From positions 1 to 60,013 of the forward strand of contig NZ_RHOO01000015.1 in NCBI RefSeq assembly GCF_003946555.1: DNA of 60,013 bases. Direction: 5' to 3'. Origin of the DNA: Companilactobacillus hulinensis. Its GTDB lineage: Bacteria; Bacillota; Bacilli; Lactobacillales; Lactobacillaceae. Every line of letters begins with the position of its first letter. The stretch's first letter is position 1. Both the position numbers and the translations under genes were made by a program. The notes under the pieces are model-generated. The model saw nothing but the letters and a program-made list of their open reading frames with translations, did no database searches and was not told the DNA's origin. This document shows positions 9,854 to 18,062 of this stretch, in pieces.

Positions 9854-9901
9854 TTGTTATTTTAAGATGATGGAACTATATTAAACGTGTAAGCAGTTAC
9901 A
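9854..9901 (+). promoter_or_regulatory. oleate hydratase promoter with a palindromic operator candidate
   Basis: TTGTTA (9854-9859), a 17-bp spacer and TATATT (9877-9882) form a plausible sigma-A promoter. Just after the -10 box is TGTAA-N4-TTACA (9888-9901), a 14-bp palindrome covering the expected start site, as expected for a repressor operator. The regulator is not identified. Confidence 0.5.
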
Positions 9902-9935
9902 TAACGTGTTTTAAATAATTCAAGAGGTGATTCTT

Positions 9936-11708
9936 ATGTATAGAAGTAACGGTAATTATGAAGCATTTGCACATCCTATGAAACCAGAAGGTGTTGATAA
10001 CAAGTCAGCATACATTGTTGGATCTGGATTAGCTGGTTTGGCTGCCGCAACGTTCCTTGTACGTGATGGTCAAATGAAAGGCGATAAAATTCATGTCCTT
10101 GAAGAATTAGGACTTCCTGGTGGAAGCATGGACGGTATTTGGAATGAGCAAAAAGGCTACATTATCCGTGGTGGTAGAGAGATGGAACCACACTTCGAAA
10201 CACTTTGGGATTTATTTAGATCAATTCCTACACTTGAAAACCCAGACGTTTCAATTCTGGATGAATTCTATTGGTTGAATAAGAAGGATCCAAGTTATTC
10301 AAGTGGTAGAGCTATTCAAAATCAGGGTAAAGCAATTGATACACCTGAAAAATTAACTTTGACACCTAAAGCAGTTCAAGAATTATTGGATCTAGTGTTA
10401 ACACCCGAGAAGGATTTGAATGATAAGAGAATTGATGAAGTATTTACTGATGAATTCTTCAAGTCAAACTTCTGGCTATATTGGTCAACAATGTTTGCCT
10501 TTGAACCATGGGCTAGTGCCATGGAGATGAGACGTTACTTGATGAGATTTGTACACCACATTGATTCATTGCCAAACTTGTCATCATTGAGATTCACAAA
10601 ATACAATCAATACGAATCATTGATTTTGCCTATTGTTAAATTCTTGGAAGGCAAAGGAGTTCAATTCACATACAATACTCATGTTGAAAATATCGAAGTA
10701 GATACTTCAAACAACGAAAAAGTTGCTAAAAAGATCGATATGACAACTGATGGCAAAGATGCTTCAGTTGATTTGACAGAAAATGATTTGGTCTTCGTAA
10801 CTAATGGCTCAATTACTGAGAGTACAACTTATGGTGATCAAACACATCCAGCACCTGTAGAACATGAATTAGGCGATAGCTGGAAGTTATGGGAGAACTT
10901 GGCAAAACAAGATTCTGCCTTTGGTAATCCAGATAAATTCTGTAAGAATATTCCAGATGCTAACTGGGTAATTTCAGGAACTATCACATTAACAGATGAT
11001 GAAGTAGTTCCATATATTCAAAATATCAGTAAAAAAGATCCACATAGTGGCTCAATCGTAACCAGTGGTCCTGTAAGTATTAAGGATTCAAACTGGTTGT
11101 ATGGATATTCAATTAGTCGTCAACCACACTTTAAGGCACAAAAGCCTAATGAATTAGTTGTTTGGGTATATGGCTTGTTCTCAGATAAACCAGGTAACTT
11201 TGTGAATAAGAAGATCACTGAGTGCTCTGGTGAAGAATTATGTGAGGAGTGGCTATATCACATCGGTGTTCCTACTGACAAGATCAAGGATATTGCTGAG
11301 AACCACGCAAGTACAATTCCAGCACATATGCCATACATCACTTCATACTTCATGCCTAGAAAAGTTGGAGATCGTCCATTGGTAGTTCCAGAAGGTTCAA
11401 AGAACTTAGCCTTTATTGGTAACTTCTCTGAAACAGACCGTGACACAGTCTTTACAACTGAGTATTCAGTACGTACAGCTATGGAAGCCGTTTATACATT
11501 GTTGAATGTTGATCGTGGTGTTCCAGAAGTATTTGCTTCAGCATTCGATACTCGTGTATTGATGAGAGCTGTATATTACTTGAATGATCAAAAAGGTTTG
11601 AAAGATGTAAAACTTCCACTTAAAGAGCGTATGGTTGAAAAACAATTACTTGAAAAGATTCATGGAACATACATCGAAGAATTGATGAAAGAAGCAAAGC
11701 TTCTATAG
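9936..11708 (+). CDS. ohyA: oleate hydratase (fatty acid hydratase, FAD-dependent)
   Basis: A 590-residue flavoenzyme adding water to the cis double bond of unsaturated fatty acids such as oleate, giving hydroxy fatty acids; in lactic acid bacteria it helps detoxify free fatty acids. I use the ATG at 9936 after AAGAGGTGATTCTT, not the in-frame GTG at 9927 that overlaps the ribosome site. The Rossmann motif [15 protein letters not shown], then [14 protein letters not shown] and [15 protein letters not shown], are family hallmarks. Length matches known hydratases. A terminator follows at 11,729. Confidence 0.95.
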   Translation: MYRSNGNYEAFAHPMKPEGVDNKSAYIVGSGLAGLAAATFLVRDGQMKGDKIHVLEELGLPGGSMDGIWNEQKGYIIRGGREMEPHFETLWDLFRSIPTLENPDVSILDEFYWLNKKDPSYSSGRAIQNQGKAIDTPEKLTLTPKAVQELLDLVLTPEKDLNDKRIDEVFTDEFFKSNFWLYWSTMFAFEPWASAMEMRRYLMRFVHHIDSLPNLSSLRFTKYNQYESLILPIVKFLEGKGVQFTYNTHVENIEVDTSNNEKVAKKIDMTTDGKDASVDLTENDLVFVTNGSITESTTYGDQTHPAPVEHELGDSWKLWENLAKQDSAFGNPDKFCKNIPDANWVISGTITLTDDEVVPYIQNISKKDPHSGSIVTSGPVSIKDSNWLYGYSISRQPHFKAQKPNELVVWVYGLFSDKPGNFVNKKITECSGEELCEEWLYHIGVPTDKIKDIAENHASTIPAHMPYITSYFMPRKVGDRPLVVPEGSKNLAFIGNFSETDRDTVFTTEYSVRTAMEAVYTLLNVDRGVPEVFASAFDTRVLMRAVYYLNDQKGLKDVKLPLKERMVEKQLLEKIHGTYIEELMKEAKLL

Positions 11709-11728
11709 AGTGAAATGTGTTTTAAGAA

Positions 11729-11756
11729 AAGCAATCTCAATTGAGGTTGCTTTTTT
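11729..11756 (+). terminator. intrinsic terminator after oleate hydratase
   Basis: A 10-bp stem (11729-11738 with 11743-11752, one G-U pair), 4-base loop, then a T-run. Confidence 0.85.
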
Positions 11757-11825
11757 GTATTGTATGGGCAAATAACTAATCAAAAGTTTCGGAGGGTCGT
11801 AAACTGCAGTTATCAAGATGTGAAC

Positions 11826-11853
11826 TTGACATTCTCGATAAAGCTAGTATAGT
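11826..11853 (+). promoter_or_regulatory. strong promoter for the 44-residue gene
   Basis: Perfect TTGACA (11826-11831), a 16-bp spacer and TATAGT (11848-11853), 35 bases before the small gene's ATG. Confidence 0.7.
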
Positions 11854-11888
11854 TAGAAATTAAAAATTCGAACGTGGAGGTAAACAAT

Positions 11889-12023
11889 ATGAAAAAATAT
11901 ACTGTTTCAATGGATAAAAAGAAACATCTGTTTACCGTCGTAGAGAAAAACAATAAAAATATTTCTGCATGCGGTAAATCGATCGAAGAGGCCGTTAATA
12001 AATTAATGAAAAAAAGTGCATAA
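11889..12023 (+). CDS. 44-residue HicB-like miniprotein
   Basis: A very small but convincing gene: near-consensus promoter, GGAGG six bases before the ATG, 44 codons and its own terminator. The protein reads as two short strands and a helix (YTVSMDKKKHLFTVVEK, then SACGKSIEEAVNKLMKK). This looks like the minimal partial RNase-H-like fold of HicB antitoxins and related soft-domain proteins. No HicA-type toxin lies beside it. Function unknown; a stand-alone regulator or RNase-fold binder is conceivable but unproven. Confidence 0.62.
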   Translation: MKKYTVSMDKKKHLFTVVEKNNKNISACGKSIEEAVNKLMKKSA

Positions 12024-12071
12024 TATTAAAAGCAGTACGTGGCAAAACACGCTTAACTTCCGAGCATTAAG

Positions 12072-12114
12072 ATAGGGGTTGTAATCCAATTACGGGTTGC
12101 AACCCCTATTTTTG
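12072..12114 (+). terminator. strong intrinsic terminator after the miniprotein gene
   Basis: A 13-bp stem (12072-12084 with 12097-12109, one G-U pair) and a T-run. Confidence 0.87.
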
Positions 12115-12237
12115 TTGAATGGAAAAAGGTAAGTTTAATCGCACGTTCACACTAAAAATCTAGTGACTTATATATTTACGTCACAGCTCCACTTTTTTGG
12201 TACACTTAAACCACATCAATATTATCGGAGGATGATT

Positions 12238-12618
12238 ATGAAAAAGGGAATTGAACTAGATATTGTGGTAACAGATGCTATGACATCGGCTGAAACATTT
12301 AGCAAAGTTTTTGATGTTAATATTTTGGAGGTTCAAAGTACCGCAAAAAAGAACGATACTGTTCTGGTTGATATGGAAGGTATGCACGTCCATTTCTTGA
12401 GCAAGAACGAAGAGGTTGGATTTAAGGTTCCTGATCAAACTCCAGAAACCATTTGGGTGAATGTTATTGTTGATGATATTGAAAAGACTAGGGATGCAGC
12501 TGTTAAAGCTGGATTTGAATTAATAATTCCAATTACCAAGGAACCATATGAAGGTTTGTTGTACATGCTGTTAAAAGACTCTGACAACTATCAATGGATG
12601 GTATATGAAGCAGAGTAA
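12238..12618 (+). CDS. VOC-superfamily (glyoxalase/PhnB-like) protein
   Basis: A 126-residue single-domain protein of the vicinal-oxygen-chelate fold: a beta-alpha-beta-beta-beta module repeated twice, with IWVNVIVDDIEKTRDAAVKAGFE as the start of the second half. GGAGGATGATT precedes the ATG at 12238; an ATG six bases earlier is a weaker choice, and further upstream extension lacks a ribosome site. Metal-ligand positions are not clear, so it may be a binding protein rather than an enzyme. It lies 19 bases before the next gene and may form an operon with it. Confidence 0.75.
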   Translation: MKKGIELDIVVTDAMTSAETFSKVFDVNILEVQSTAKKNDTVLVDMEGMHVHFLSKNEEVGFKVPDQTPETIWVNVIVDDIEKTRDAAVKAGFELIIPITKEPYEGLLYMLLKDSDNYQWMVYEAE

Positions 12619-12637
12619 AAATATTGGGGGATGAGTT

Positions 12638-14401
12638 ATGTTTCTATTATTTGTACTACTTACACTTGAATTTACAGTACTATCGTATTTTCCGTTCGTA
12701 TACGCACTGATCAAGAATAAAAATTCCAAGCTTGGTTTTAGCTTACACATTGCAATTCAGGTAGTTTTATTTTTGGTTTCACTATTTGTTGTTTATTTTA
12801 TGGGACCAGATCAAACATGGAAATCAGTTCTAGAGAATAACCTGTTAATGTTAGCAATAGCAGCAGCATTGCATGGCGTTGTCTTGGCAATTTCCAAACG
12901 TTCAACACATAGATTCGAAAGCAAGCTACTTGTTACTGCGGTCGGTTCAACATTGGCTTTGGGTTTGGTGATGGTAGTAATTATCATTGCTGGTTATGCA
13001 TCTACAAAGGCGGTAGCAGGATTAACTGATGTATCTGAGAATGCTACTACTAAGAATGCTCCAATGCCTGTGATCAACTCACAGAGTAAAGAAGTTCCAG
13101 TTGTTAATTCATATAAGACTGTGCGCAACCAGATGCAGAATTCTTTGTCTAATGTTCCGGATTCCAATGTTTACTCATTGAATCATGCTAGGGTCCAGTT
13201 TTATCATGGAAAGTTAGTTTATATTGCACCACTAGACTTTGATGGGTCCTTCTTTAGATATAATCATTACAAACAAGTTCCCGGATATTTTGTCGTCGAC
13301 GCTACTTCCAAAAATGCTAAACCTAAGTTTATTCGCAAGAGTATGAAGTACACTCCTTCGGCGTATTTTGGACATGACGCATCACGTAAAATCTATGCAT
13401 CTATTGTTGGACGTGGACTGGTCATTTCTGGTAGTGCACCACAACTTGAAATAGATGAATCTGGTCATCCATACTATGTTCAGACACTTTATAAACAATA
13501 TGGAATGTCAAAACGTAAGAATTATCGCAAGATCTATGTGGCTGTATTGGATTCTGTGACGGGTAAAGTTAAATTATATAAACAAGGTGATGAGCCTAAA
13601 TGGGTCGATGTAACCTTCGATCCTAGTATCGCCAGTGACAAGATCTATTCTTATGCTGCAGAGCGTAATGGTTGGTGGAATGCTCATGGATTCGGTGGTT
13701 CAAGACTAGGAGTTATGAAGTCGGTTGAAAAAGTCGGAACAGAGGGTAGTGACGATATATTTACACCGATTGCCTATAAGAATAATATTTATTATTTCAC
13801 ATCTATGACAAGTAATAATAAGAAACAAACTTCAGTTTTGGGTTACATGTACGTTAACGCCAAGAATGGTAAAACCTACTATTATCGTGAAGAAGCTGAT
13901 GCCATGACGCCTAATCGTGCAGATAGCTTGGCTGAGAATCGAATGAAGCAGACTCAATGGAAGGCTAATATGCCATTGCTGTATAGAATCGATGGTAAGC
14001 CAACTTGGGTTGTTTCAATGATCGATGACAATGGTGCTTTCATGTCATACGTTTATTTATTGGCAAATGGTAACGGTACTCAGGATTCCGTTGCGGTAGG
14101 AACTGATGCTAAGTCAACATTGCAAAAATATCGTAATCTATTCAATTCTGATTTGGGTACTGCAAGTTCTTCATATAGTGGTAAAAAGAAGACTTTCAAA
14201 GGAACAGTTAAGCGAGTCGTTAAAGTAAATAACTCAGAGATTGCATTCTTATTGAATGAAGACGAGAATGTCTTTTATGCATCGATCAAAGATTATCCTC
14301 GTAATATGTTTGTACAAGGTGGAGACGAAGTAAGTTTCACTGGTTATCAAGATGGCAAAACAGTTGTAGTTGTTAAAGATATTAGCAATAAGAGTTTGTA
14401 G
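12638..14401 (+). CDS. membrane-anchored extracytoplasmic protein of unknown function
   Basis: A 587-residue protein I do not recognise. Four hydrophobic segments come first (about residues 1-25, 33-55, 68-86, 98-120), then a large, probably outside domain rich in Tyr, Lys and Asn (about 125-510) with repeated beta-strand-like stretches such as GKLVYIAPLDFDGSFFRY and NNIYYFTSMTSNNKK. After a Ser/Gly linker comes a C-terminal OB-fold-like segment (about 525-585: FKGTVKRVVKVNNSEIAFLL). GGGGGATGAG precedes the ATG. It is the last chromosomal gene before the tRNA that received the element. A cell-surface or envelope-sensing role is a guess. Confidence 0.75.
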   Translation: MFLLFVLLTLEFTVLSYFPFVYALIKNKNSKLGFSLHIAIQVVLFLVSLFVVYFMGPDQTWKSVLENNLLMLAIAAALHGVVLAISKRSTHRFESKLLVTAVGSTLALGLVMVVIIIAGYASTKAVAGLTDVSENATTKNAPMPVINSQSKEVPVVNSYKTVRNQMQNSLSNVPDSNVYSLNHARVQFYHGKLVYIAPLDFDGSFFRYNHYKQVPGYFVVDATSKNAKPKFIRKSMKYTPSAYFGHDASRKIYASIVGRGLVISGSAPQLEIDESGHPYYVQTLYKQYGMSKRKNYRKIYVAVLDSVTGKVKLYKQGDEPKWVDVTFDPSIASDKIYSYAAERNGWWNAHGFGGSRLGVMKSVEKVGTEGSDDIFTPIAYKNNIYYFTSMTSNNKKQTSVLGYMYVNAKNGKTYYYREEADAMTPNRADSLAENRMKQTQWKANMPLLYRIDGKPTWVVSMIDDNGAFMSYVYLLANGNGTQDSVAVGTDAKSTLQKYRNLFNSDLGTASSSYSGKKKTFKGTVKRVVKVNNSEIAFLLNEDENVFYASIKDYPRNMFVQGGDEVSFTGYQDGKTVVVVKDISNKSL

Positions 14402-14468
14402 TTAAAATTAATAAAATTGTATTGACAGAACAGCATATTAACAGGTAAAATGTTATTTGTTGTTTGAT

Positions 14469-14541
14469 TGCCCGTTGGTCAAATGGTTTAAGACGCCACC
14501 CTCTCAAGGTGGAGTTATGGGTTCGATTCCCATACGGGTGA
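14469..14541 (+). tRNA. tRNA-Glu (anticodon CUC), integration target
   Basis: Folds as a class I tRNA. The anticodon arm is CCACC-CUCUCAA-GGUGG (anticodon CUC, reads GAG), the T-arm is AUGGG-UUCGAUU-CCCAU, and the acceptor is UGCCCGU with ACGGGUG. The outermost pair is U1-G72, a wobble, and G2-U71 is another. The tRNA stays complete after integration because the element supplies an identical 3' end. CCA is not encoded. Confidence 0.88.
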
Positions 14542-14542
14542 T
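14518..14542 (+). repeat. attL core: 3' end of tRNA-Glu
   Basis: A 25-bp sequence from TGGGTTCGATT to ACGGGTGAT covering the T-arm and acceptor end of the tRNA; identical to 35526-35550. Flanking bases differ on both sides, so the repeat is exactly 25 bp. Confidence 0.9.
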
Positions 14543-14632
14543 TTTTGAGTTTCCAATCAATTTTATATAAGCTCTAAGCCTTGGTAAATCAACGTTTTAA
14601 CAAAAATGAATTTTGTTGGGTTTTATAAAAGT

Positions 14633-14662
14633 CCTAGTCAATCCTAGTCAAAAGCCTAGTCA
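14633..14662 (+). repeat. three CCTAGTCA repeats, left arm sites
   Basis: CCTAGTCA at 14633-14640, 14643-14650 and 14655-14662. The same motif occurs three times at the other end of the element, as expected for arm-type binding sites of the integrase. Confidence 0.75.
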
Positions 14663-14687
14663 AAAAATATTGCTGTCGGGGCATATG

Positions 14688-14720
14688 GATCGTTAATCAT
14701 TAGATTAGCGATCTTTTTTT
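14688..14720 (+). terminator. intrinsic terminator downstream of tRNA-Glu, supplied by the element
   Basis: An 11-bp stem (GATCGTTAATC at 14688-14698 with GATTAGCGATC at 14703-14713, one G-U pair) followed by seven T. Confidence 0.82.
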
Positions 14721-15171
14721 GTATTCTAAAATTATTAAGCAATAAAAAATAATTGTCCTTTATGGTGTCGGGATTGTTGGGATAATTAATAAATAGAATT
14801 TAGCGTATAAAAAATAGGTTGTACGTTCAATCAAATATTATTAATCTAAGCCCCGTTAATATACAAGGGGTATAGTGTGTAATCGTTGGTATGATAAGTG
14901 AACTAAGTCATACACGGCGTGTGTCAACGTCCTAAATATAATTAGAATTACTAATTCAATTGATTATATAAAACTAACAAAACTTACTTTAAATCATGCA
15001 AAAATAGAGTAATTTAGAGCAACTTAATAAGGTTTTATAGTTCTTATCGATTAATGAATACAATTCTTAGTTGCCTTAGTATCAATGATTAATACATTCT
15101 AATAATGTCTATGTAATGTTACTTATACGTTAAAAGACGCTAAATATTTGATTTTCGGAATTTTTTTAAAT

Positions 15172-15222
15172 CTCATGCCCACTATGCGAGCTGTCTCCCT
15201 AGAAACAGTACGCGGGGGGGTC
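15172..15222 (-). promoter_or_regulatory. candidate phage cos/packaging segment
   Basis: A compact GC-rich block with a G7 tract (15214-15220) in otherwise very AT-rich DNA. On the minus strand it lies just downstream of an ArpU-like remnant. In many Firmicutes cos-phages, ArpU genes are followed by cos and the terminase genes. No terminase gene follows here. The assignment rests on position and composition only. Confidence 0.35.
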
Positions 15223-15313
15223 TATAAAGAAATAGAGAGCATACAATTAAGTACACACTCTATTAGATCGTATCTATTCTATTTTGATGTATTAATACAC
15301 TCATGTGTAATAG

Positions 15314-15631
15314 CTATTTGTTGCTTGCTCTCAATCGTTTCATGAAGTCTTCATATGATTCTGTATGTAATTCAAACTTAGCACGTTCATAATAACAACT
15401 ATCAATAGTATTTTTATCATAGTAATTATTAGCAAAGTCTATTAGAGCATCATCCCATAGGTCAATATAATCGCCACGATCTGAAAGGTTCATGACATCC
15501 ATAATAATATACTCGGATGCACGATACTCATTAAAGTAAGTCAATGTAAGTATTTGCTTTTGCCGTTCATTCAATGGCTTAACTGCTTTATCAATCTTAT
15601 TTATTTGTTCTTTGCCTATTGTCGTAATATG
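15314..15631 (-). pseudogene. ArpU-like phage late regulator, N-terminally truncated
   Basis: An open frame of 105 codons with no credible start; the reading frame is open from a stop at 15632-15634, and the first usable codon is a TTG at 15574 with no ribosome site. The sequence KIDKAVKPLNERQKQILTL and the later NLSDRGDYIDLWDDALIDFA match the sigma-like helix-turn-helix pattern of ArpU-family regulators, which switch on packaging and lysis genes in Firmicutes phages. Full proteins are about 130-150 residues, so roughly the first third is missing. The break coincides with the start of the EPS locus. Confidence 0.6.
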
Positions 15632-15647
15632 TCAACGGGTCTATACT
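15619..15647 (+). promoter_or_regulatory. promoter of the EPS locus
   Basis: TTGTCG (15619-15624), a 17-bp spacer and TATACT (15642-15647), giving a start about 50 bases before the first EPS gene. The -35 box overlaps the broken edge of the ArpU-like remnant. Confidence 0.55.
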
Positions 15648-15704
15648 TTCTTATATGTATTAGGATTAATTTATATATATTTTGGGATTTATTCGGAGGA
15701 CGAA

Positions 15705-16481
15705 GTGGGATCAGAACAAACTATCAGTATGATTCAAATATTTGGCATACTACGTAAACATATAAGGGCTATAGCCGGGACAACATTAGTTGTAACGCTG
15801 GCCGCAATTTTTGTGACTTTTTTTGTTATGACGCCTAAGTATAGCGCCACAACAGAGATTTTGGTTAATCGTAAGTTATCATCAGACATGCAGGCGGCAC
15901 AGTTTCAACAAGTGCAAGCTGACGTGCAAATGATCAGTACATATAAGGACATTATTACTAGCCCAACTGTTTTAAGGGATGTGAATAAGCAGATTAGAGA
16001 TTACCCTGGATATCCTGGATCAATGAATGCATTGAAAGATTCACTATCAATTAGTAATTCTCAAAACTCTCAAGTATTTTCAGTAAGTGCTAAATCAACA
16101 GATGCAGGAACTGCTGCCGCAATCGCTAATTCTACAGCAGAAGTATTTAAGAAGAAAGTTGTTAAGATTATGAGCGTTAACAACGTTTCGATTGTTTCGG
16201 AGGCAGAAACAAATACTAAAGCTGTTAGTCCTAGAAAGACTCTTAACATCGCTGCAGGTTTAGTTATTGGATTAATTCTCGGAATTGCTTTGGCATTTAT
16301 TCGTGAACTAACTGATAGAACTGTTTCAGATGAAAGTTTTATAACAGATGAACTTGGCTTAACAAATCTAGGTATTGTTAGTGAAATTGATCAAAAAGAT
16401 ATTGAAAAGACTGTTGAACATCGTAGTTTCCAAACTAAGACCAGCAACAGTGGAATTATAAAAGGTAGTAGAAGGGTCTAG
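15705..16481 (+). CDS. cpsC: EPS chain-length regulator / kinase modulator (Wzz, CpsC-type)
   Basis: A 258-residue polysaccharide co-polymerase. The GTG at 15705 has GGAGG placed correctly; longer readings back to 15612 lack a ribosome site and run through the promoter. It has two transmembrane segments (about 25-45 and 180-200) with a Wzz domain outside between them, the proline-poor TKAVSPRKTLNIAAGLVIG entry to the second segment, and a cytoplasmic tail that contacts the CpsD kinase. First gene of the EPS operon, directly abutting the kinase gene. Confidence 0.9.
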   Translation: MGSEQTISMIQIFGILRKHIRAIAGTTLVVTLAAIFVTFFVMTPKYSATTEILVNRKLSSDMQAAQFQQVQADVQMISTYKDIITSPTVLRDVNKQIRDYPGYPGSMNALKDSLSISNSQNSQVFSVSAKSTDAGTAAAIANSTAEVFKKKVVKIMSVNNVSIVSEAETNTKAVSPRKTLNIAAGLVIGLILGIALAFIRELTDRTVSDESFITDELGLTNLGIVSEIDQKDIEKTVEHRSFQTKTSNSGIIKGSRRV

Positions 16482-16490
16482 GTGAAAACA

Positions 16491-17252
16491 ATGCAATTAT
16501 TTAAAAAGAAGACTACAAAGCTAGACAACTATAGTTTGAAGCATGGTGTTGGTTTAATAACTTATGACGATCCTTCAAGTACGATAACTGAACAGTTCAA
16601 TACGATTAGAACTAATATTCAATTCTCTTCAGTTGATAAGAAACTGAAATCAATTCTTTTCACTTCATCAGCATCTTCAGAAGGTAAGTCTACTATTAGT
16701 AATAATGTAGGTGTTTCATGGGCTAAACAAAGTGAAAAAGTTGTTCTAGTAGATGCTGATTTACGTCGACCAACGATTCATAAGACCTTTAATGTTAGTA
16801 ATCGTGCGGGGTTATCAAGTTATTTACTAGGTAATGCTTCGTTTGAAGACATCATTCAACCAACAATGGTTCACAATTTGTATGTTATTACTTCAGGTCC
16901 AGTTCCACCAAACCCTTCTGAATTATTGGGGAGTATGAGAACTCAAGATTTATTTACACGCCTTGAAGATAAGTTTGATTTGTTGATACTTGATGCTCCG
17001 CCTGCAAACTCAGTAACTGATTCTCAAATATTAGCTTCAAAAGTTGATGGAGTAATCTTGGTTATTCCTCAAGGAATTGCTGAAAAAGCAGGAGTTGCAC
17101 ATGCCAAACAAGCTCTAGAAACAGTACACGCCAATATTCTAGGAGCAATAATGAACCGTGTTACTAAACAAAAATCTAGCGGTTATTACGGTGGCTACTA
17201 TGGTGGTTATTACGGTGGATATTATGGAACTGAGGGGAAGGATAAAAAATGA
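16491..17252 (+). CDS. cpsD: bacterial tyrosine kinase (BY-kinase), CpsD/EpsC-type
   Basis: A 253-residue cytoplasmic kinase controlling EPS chain length with CpsC. I use the ATG at 16491 after AGGTG; a GTG at 16482 abuts the previous stop. It has Walker A (SSASSEGKSTISNN), Walker A' (VVLVDADLRRPT), Walker B (LLILDAPPAN) and a C-terminal tyrosine cluster of four YYGG-type units encoded by 12-bp tandem repeats at about 17,182-17,226. The clustered tyrosines are the autophosphorylation sites in this family. Its stop overlaps the phosphatase start by four bases. Confidence 0.93.
   Translation: MQLFKKKTTKLDNYSLKHGVGLITYDDPSSTITEQFNTIRTNIQFSSVDKKLKSILFTSSASSEGKSTISNNVGVSWAKQSEKVVLVDADLRRPTIHKTFNVSNRAGLSSYLLGNASFEDIIQPTMVHNLYVITSGPVPPNPSELLGSMRTQDLFTRLEDKFDLLILDAPPANSVTDSQILASKVDGVILVIPQGIAEKAGVAHAKQALETVHANILGAIMNRVTKQKSSGYYGGYYGGYYGGYYGTEGKDKK
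17182..17226 (+). repeat. 12-bp tandem repeats encoding the kinase tyrosine cluster
   Basis: Four near-identical 12-bp units of the form TAYTAYGGTGGN encode Tyr-Tyr-Gly-Gly repeats. The units differ only at third positions, so copy number could change by slippage without breaking the frame. Confidence 0.75.
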
Positions 17253-18034
17253 AATTAATTGATTTACATTGCCATATTTTGCCAGGAGTTGATGACGGGT
17301 CTAAGGATTTGCAGATGTCGCTTGATTTGGCCAAGGTGGCTGTAGATCAAGGAATAAGTCATTCTTTATTAACTCCGCACCATATGGATGGAGATTATAC
17401 TAACCATAAAAAAGATGTAATTAAAAAGACTAGTGATTTTCAAGATGCATTAAATGAAGCAAACATTCCATTAACTGTTTTTGCTGGACAAGAAGTCCAC
17501 TTAACGGGGGAGTTAATGGATGCAATTGCTAAAGATGATGTGTTATTCATGGATGCTACTAATCGTTATTTGTTGTTGGAACTACCACATGATGGTATTC
17601 CGGCTTATACAGAAGATATGATATTTGATTTAACTACACGGGGAATTACACCAGTAATTGCCCATCCAGAGAGAAATTTAGGTATACAGGAAGATCCTGA
17701 CAAACTTTATAATTTCATCAAAATGGGTTGCTTGTCACAACTGACAAGTAGTAGCTATCTGGGTGTCTTCGGTGAAAAGGTTCAAACGTTAACAGAAAAA
17801 ATAATCAAAGCTAATTTAGGCTTTGTCTTTGCTTCAGATGCTCACAATTTTAAAGGACGAAGGTTCTTGATGAAAGAGGCCTTTGATAAGTTGGAAAAAG
17901 AAGAAGGCATACGCAAGGCTGAACTATTCAATGCCAATGCCAAGAACATTATTAATGGCGATGATGTTGGAGATGTAGATTTTGTTGAGATTTCTTCGCT
18001 GAAAAAGAAGAAAAAAAGATTTTGGTTATTTTAG
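17249..18034 (+). CDS. cpsB: PHP-type protein-tyrosine phosphatase, CpsB/Wzh
   Basis: A 261-residue manganese-dependent phosphatase of the PHP fold that dephosphorylates the CpsD kinase. Metal-binding blocks are visible: DLHCHILPGVDDG near the N terminus, LTPHHMDGDY, the IAHPERN motif and FASDAHNF near residue 200. A Lys-rich C terminus ends in a hydrophobic FWLF. It starts by a 4-base ATGA overlap with the kinase, so the two are translationally coupled. Confidence 0.93.
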   Translation: MKLIDLHCHILPGVDDGSKDLQMSLDLAKVAVDQGISHSLLTPHHMDGDYTNHKKDVIKKTSDFQDALNEANIPLTVFAGQEVHLTGELMDAIAKDDVLFMDATNRYLLLELPHDGIPAYTEDMIFDLTTRGITPVIAHPERNLGIQEDPDKLYNFIKMGCLSQLTSSSYLGVFGEKVQTLTEKIIKANLGFVFASDAHNFKGRRFLMKEAFDKLEKEEGIRKAELFNANAKNIINGDDVGDVDFVEISSLKKKKKRFWLF

Positions 18035-18062
18035 AGGAGAACATTCTGGGGGGATTGCATAT

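Larger units (their letters stand above)
14543..15313. other. non-coding left end of the element
   Basis: A 770-bp stretch without a credible gene. It holds three arm-site repeats (14633-14662), a terminator (14688-14720), small dyads such as CCCC...GGGG near 14852-14871 and GTATGA...TCATAC near 14889-14913, long AT-rich DNA, and the GC-rich cos-like segment near 15,172-15,222. Confidence 0.6.

Noticed and set aside
15148-15345. Plus-strand frame of 65 codons across the cos-like block
   Set aside because: No ribosome site, odd composition, and it crosses the GC-rich block and AT-rich DNA without protein-like pattern.
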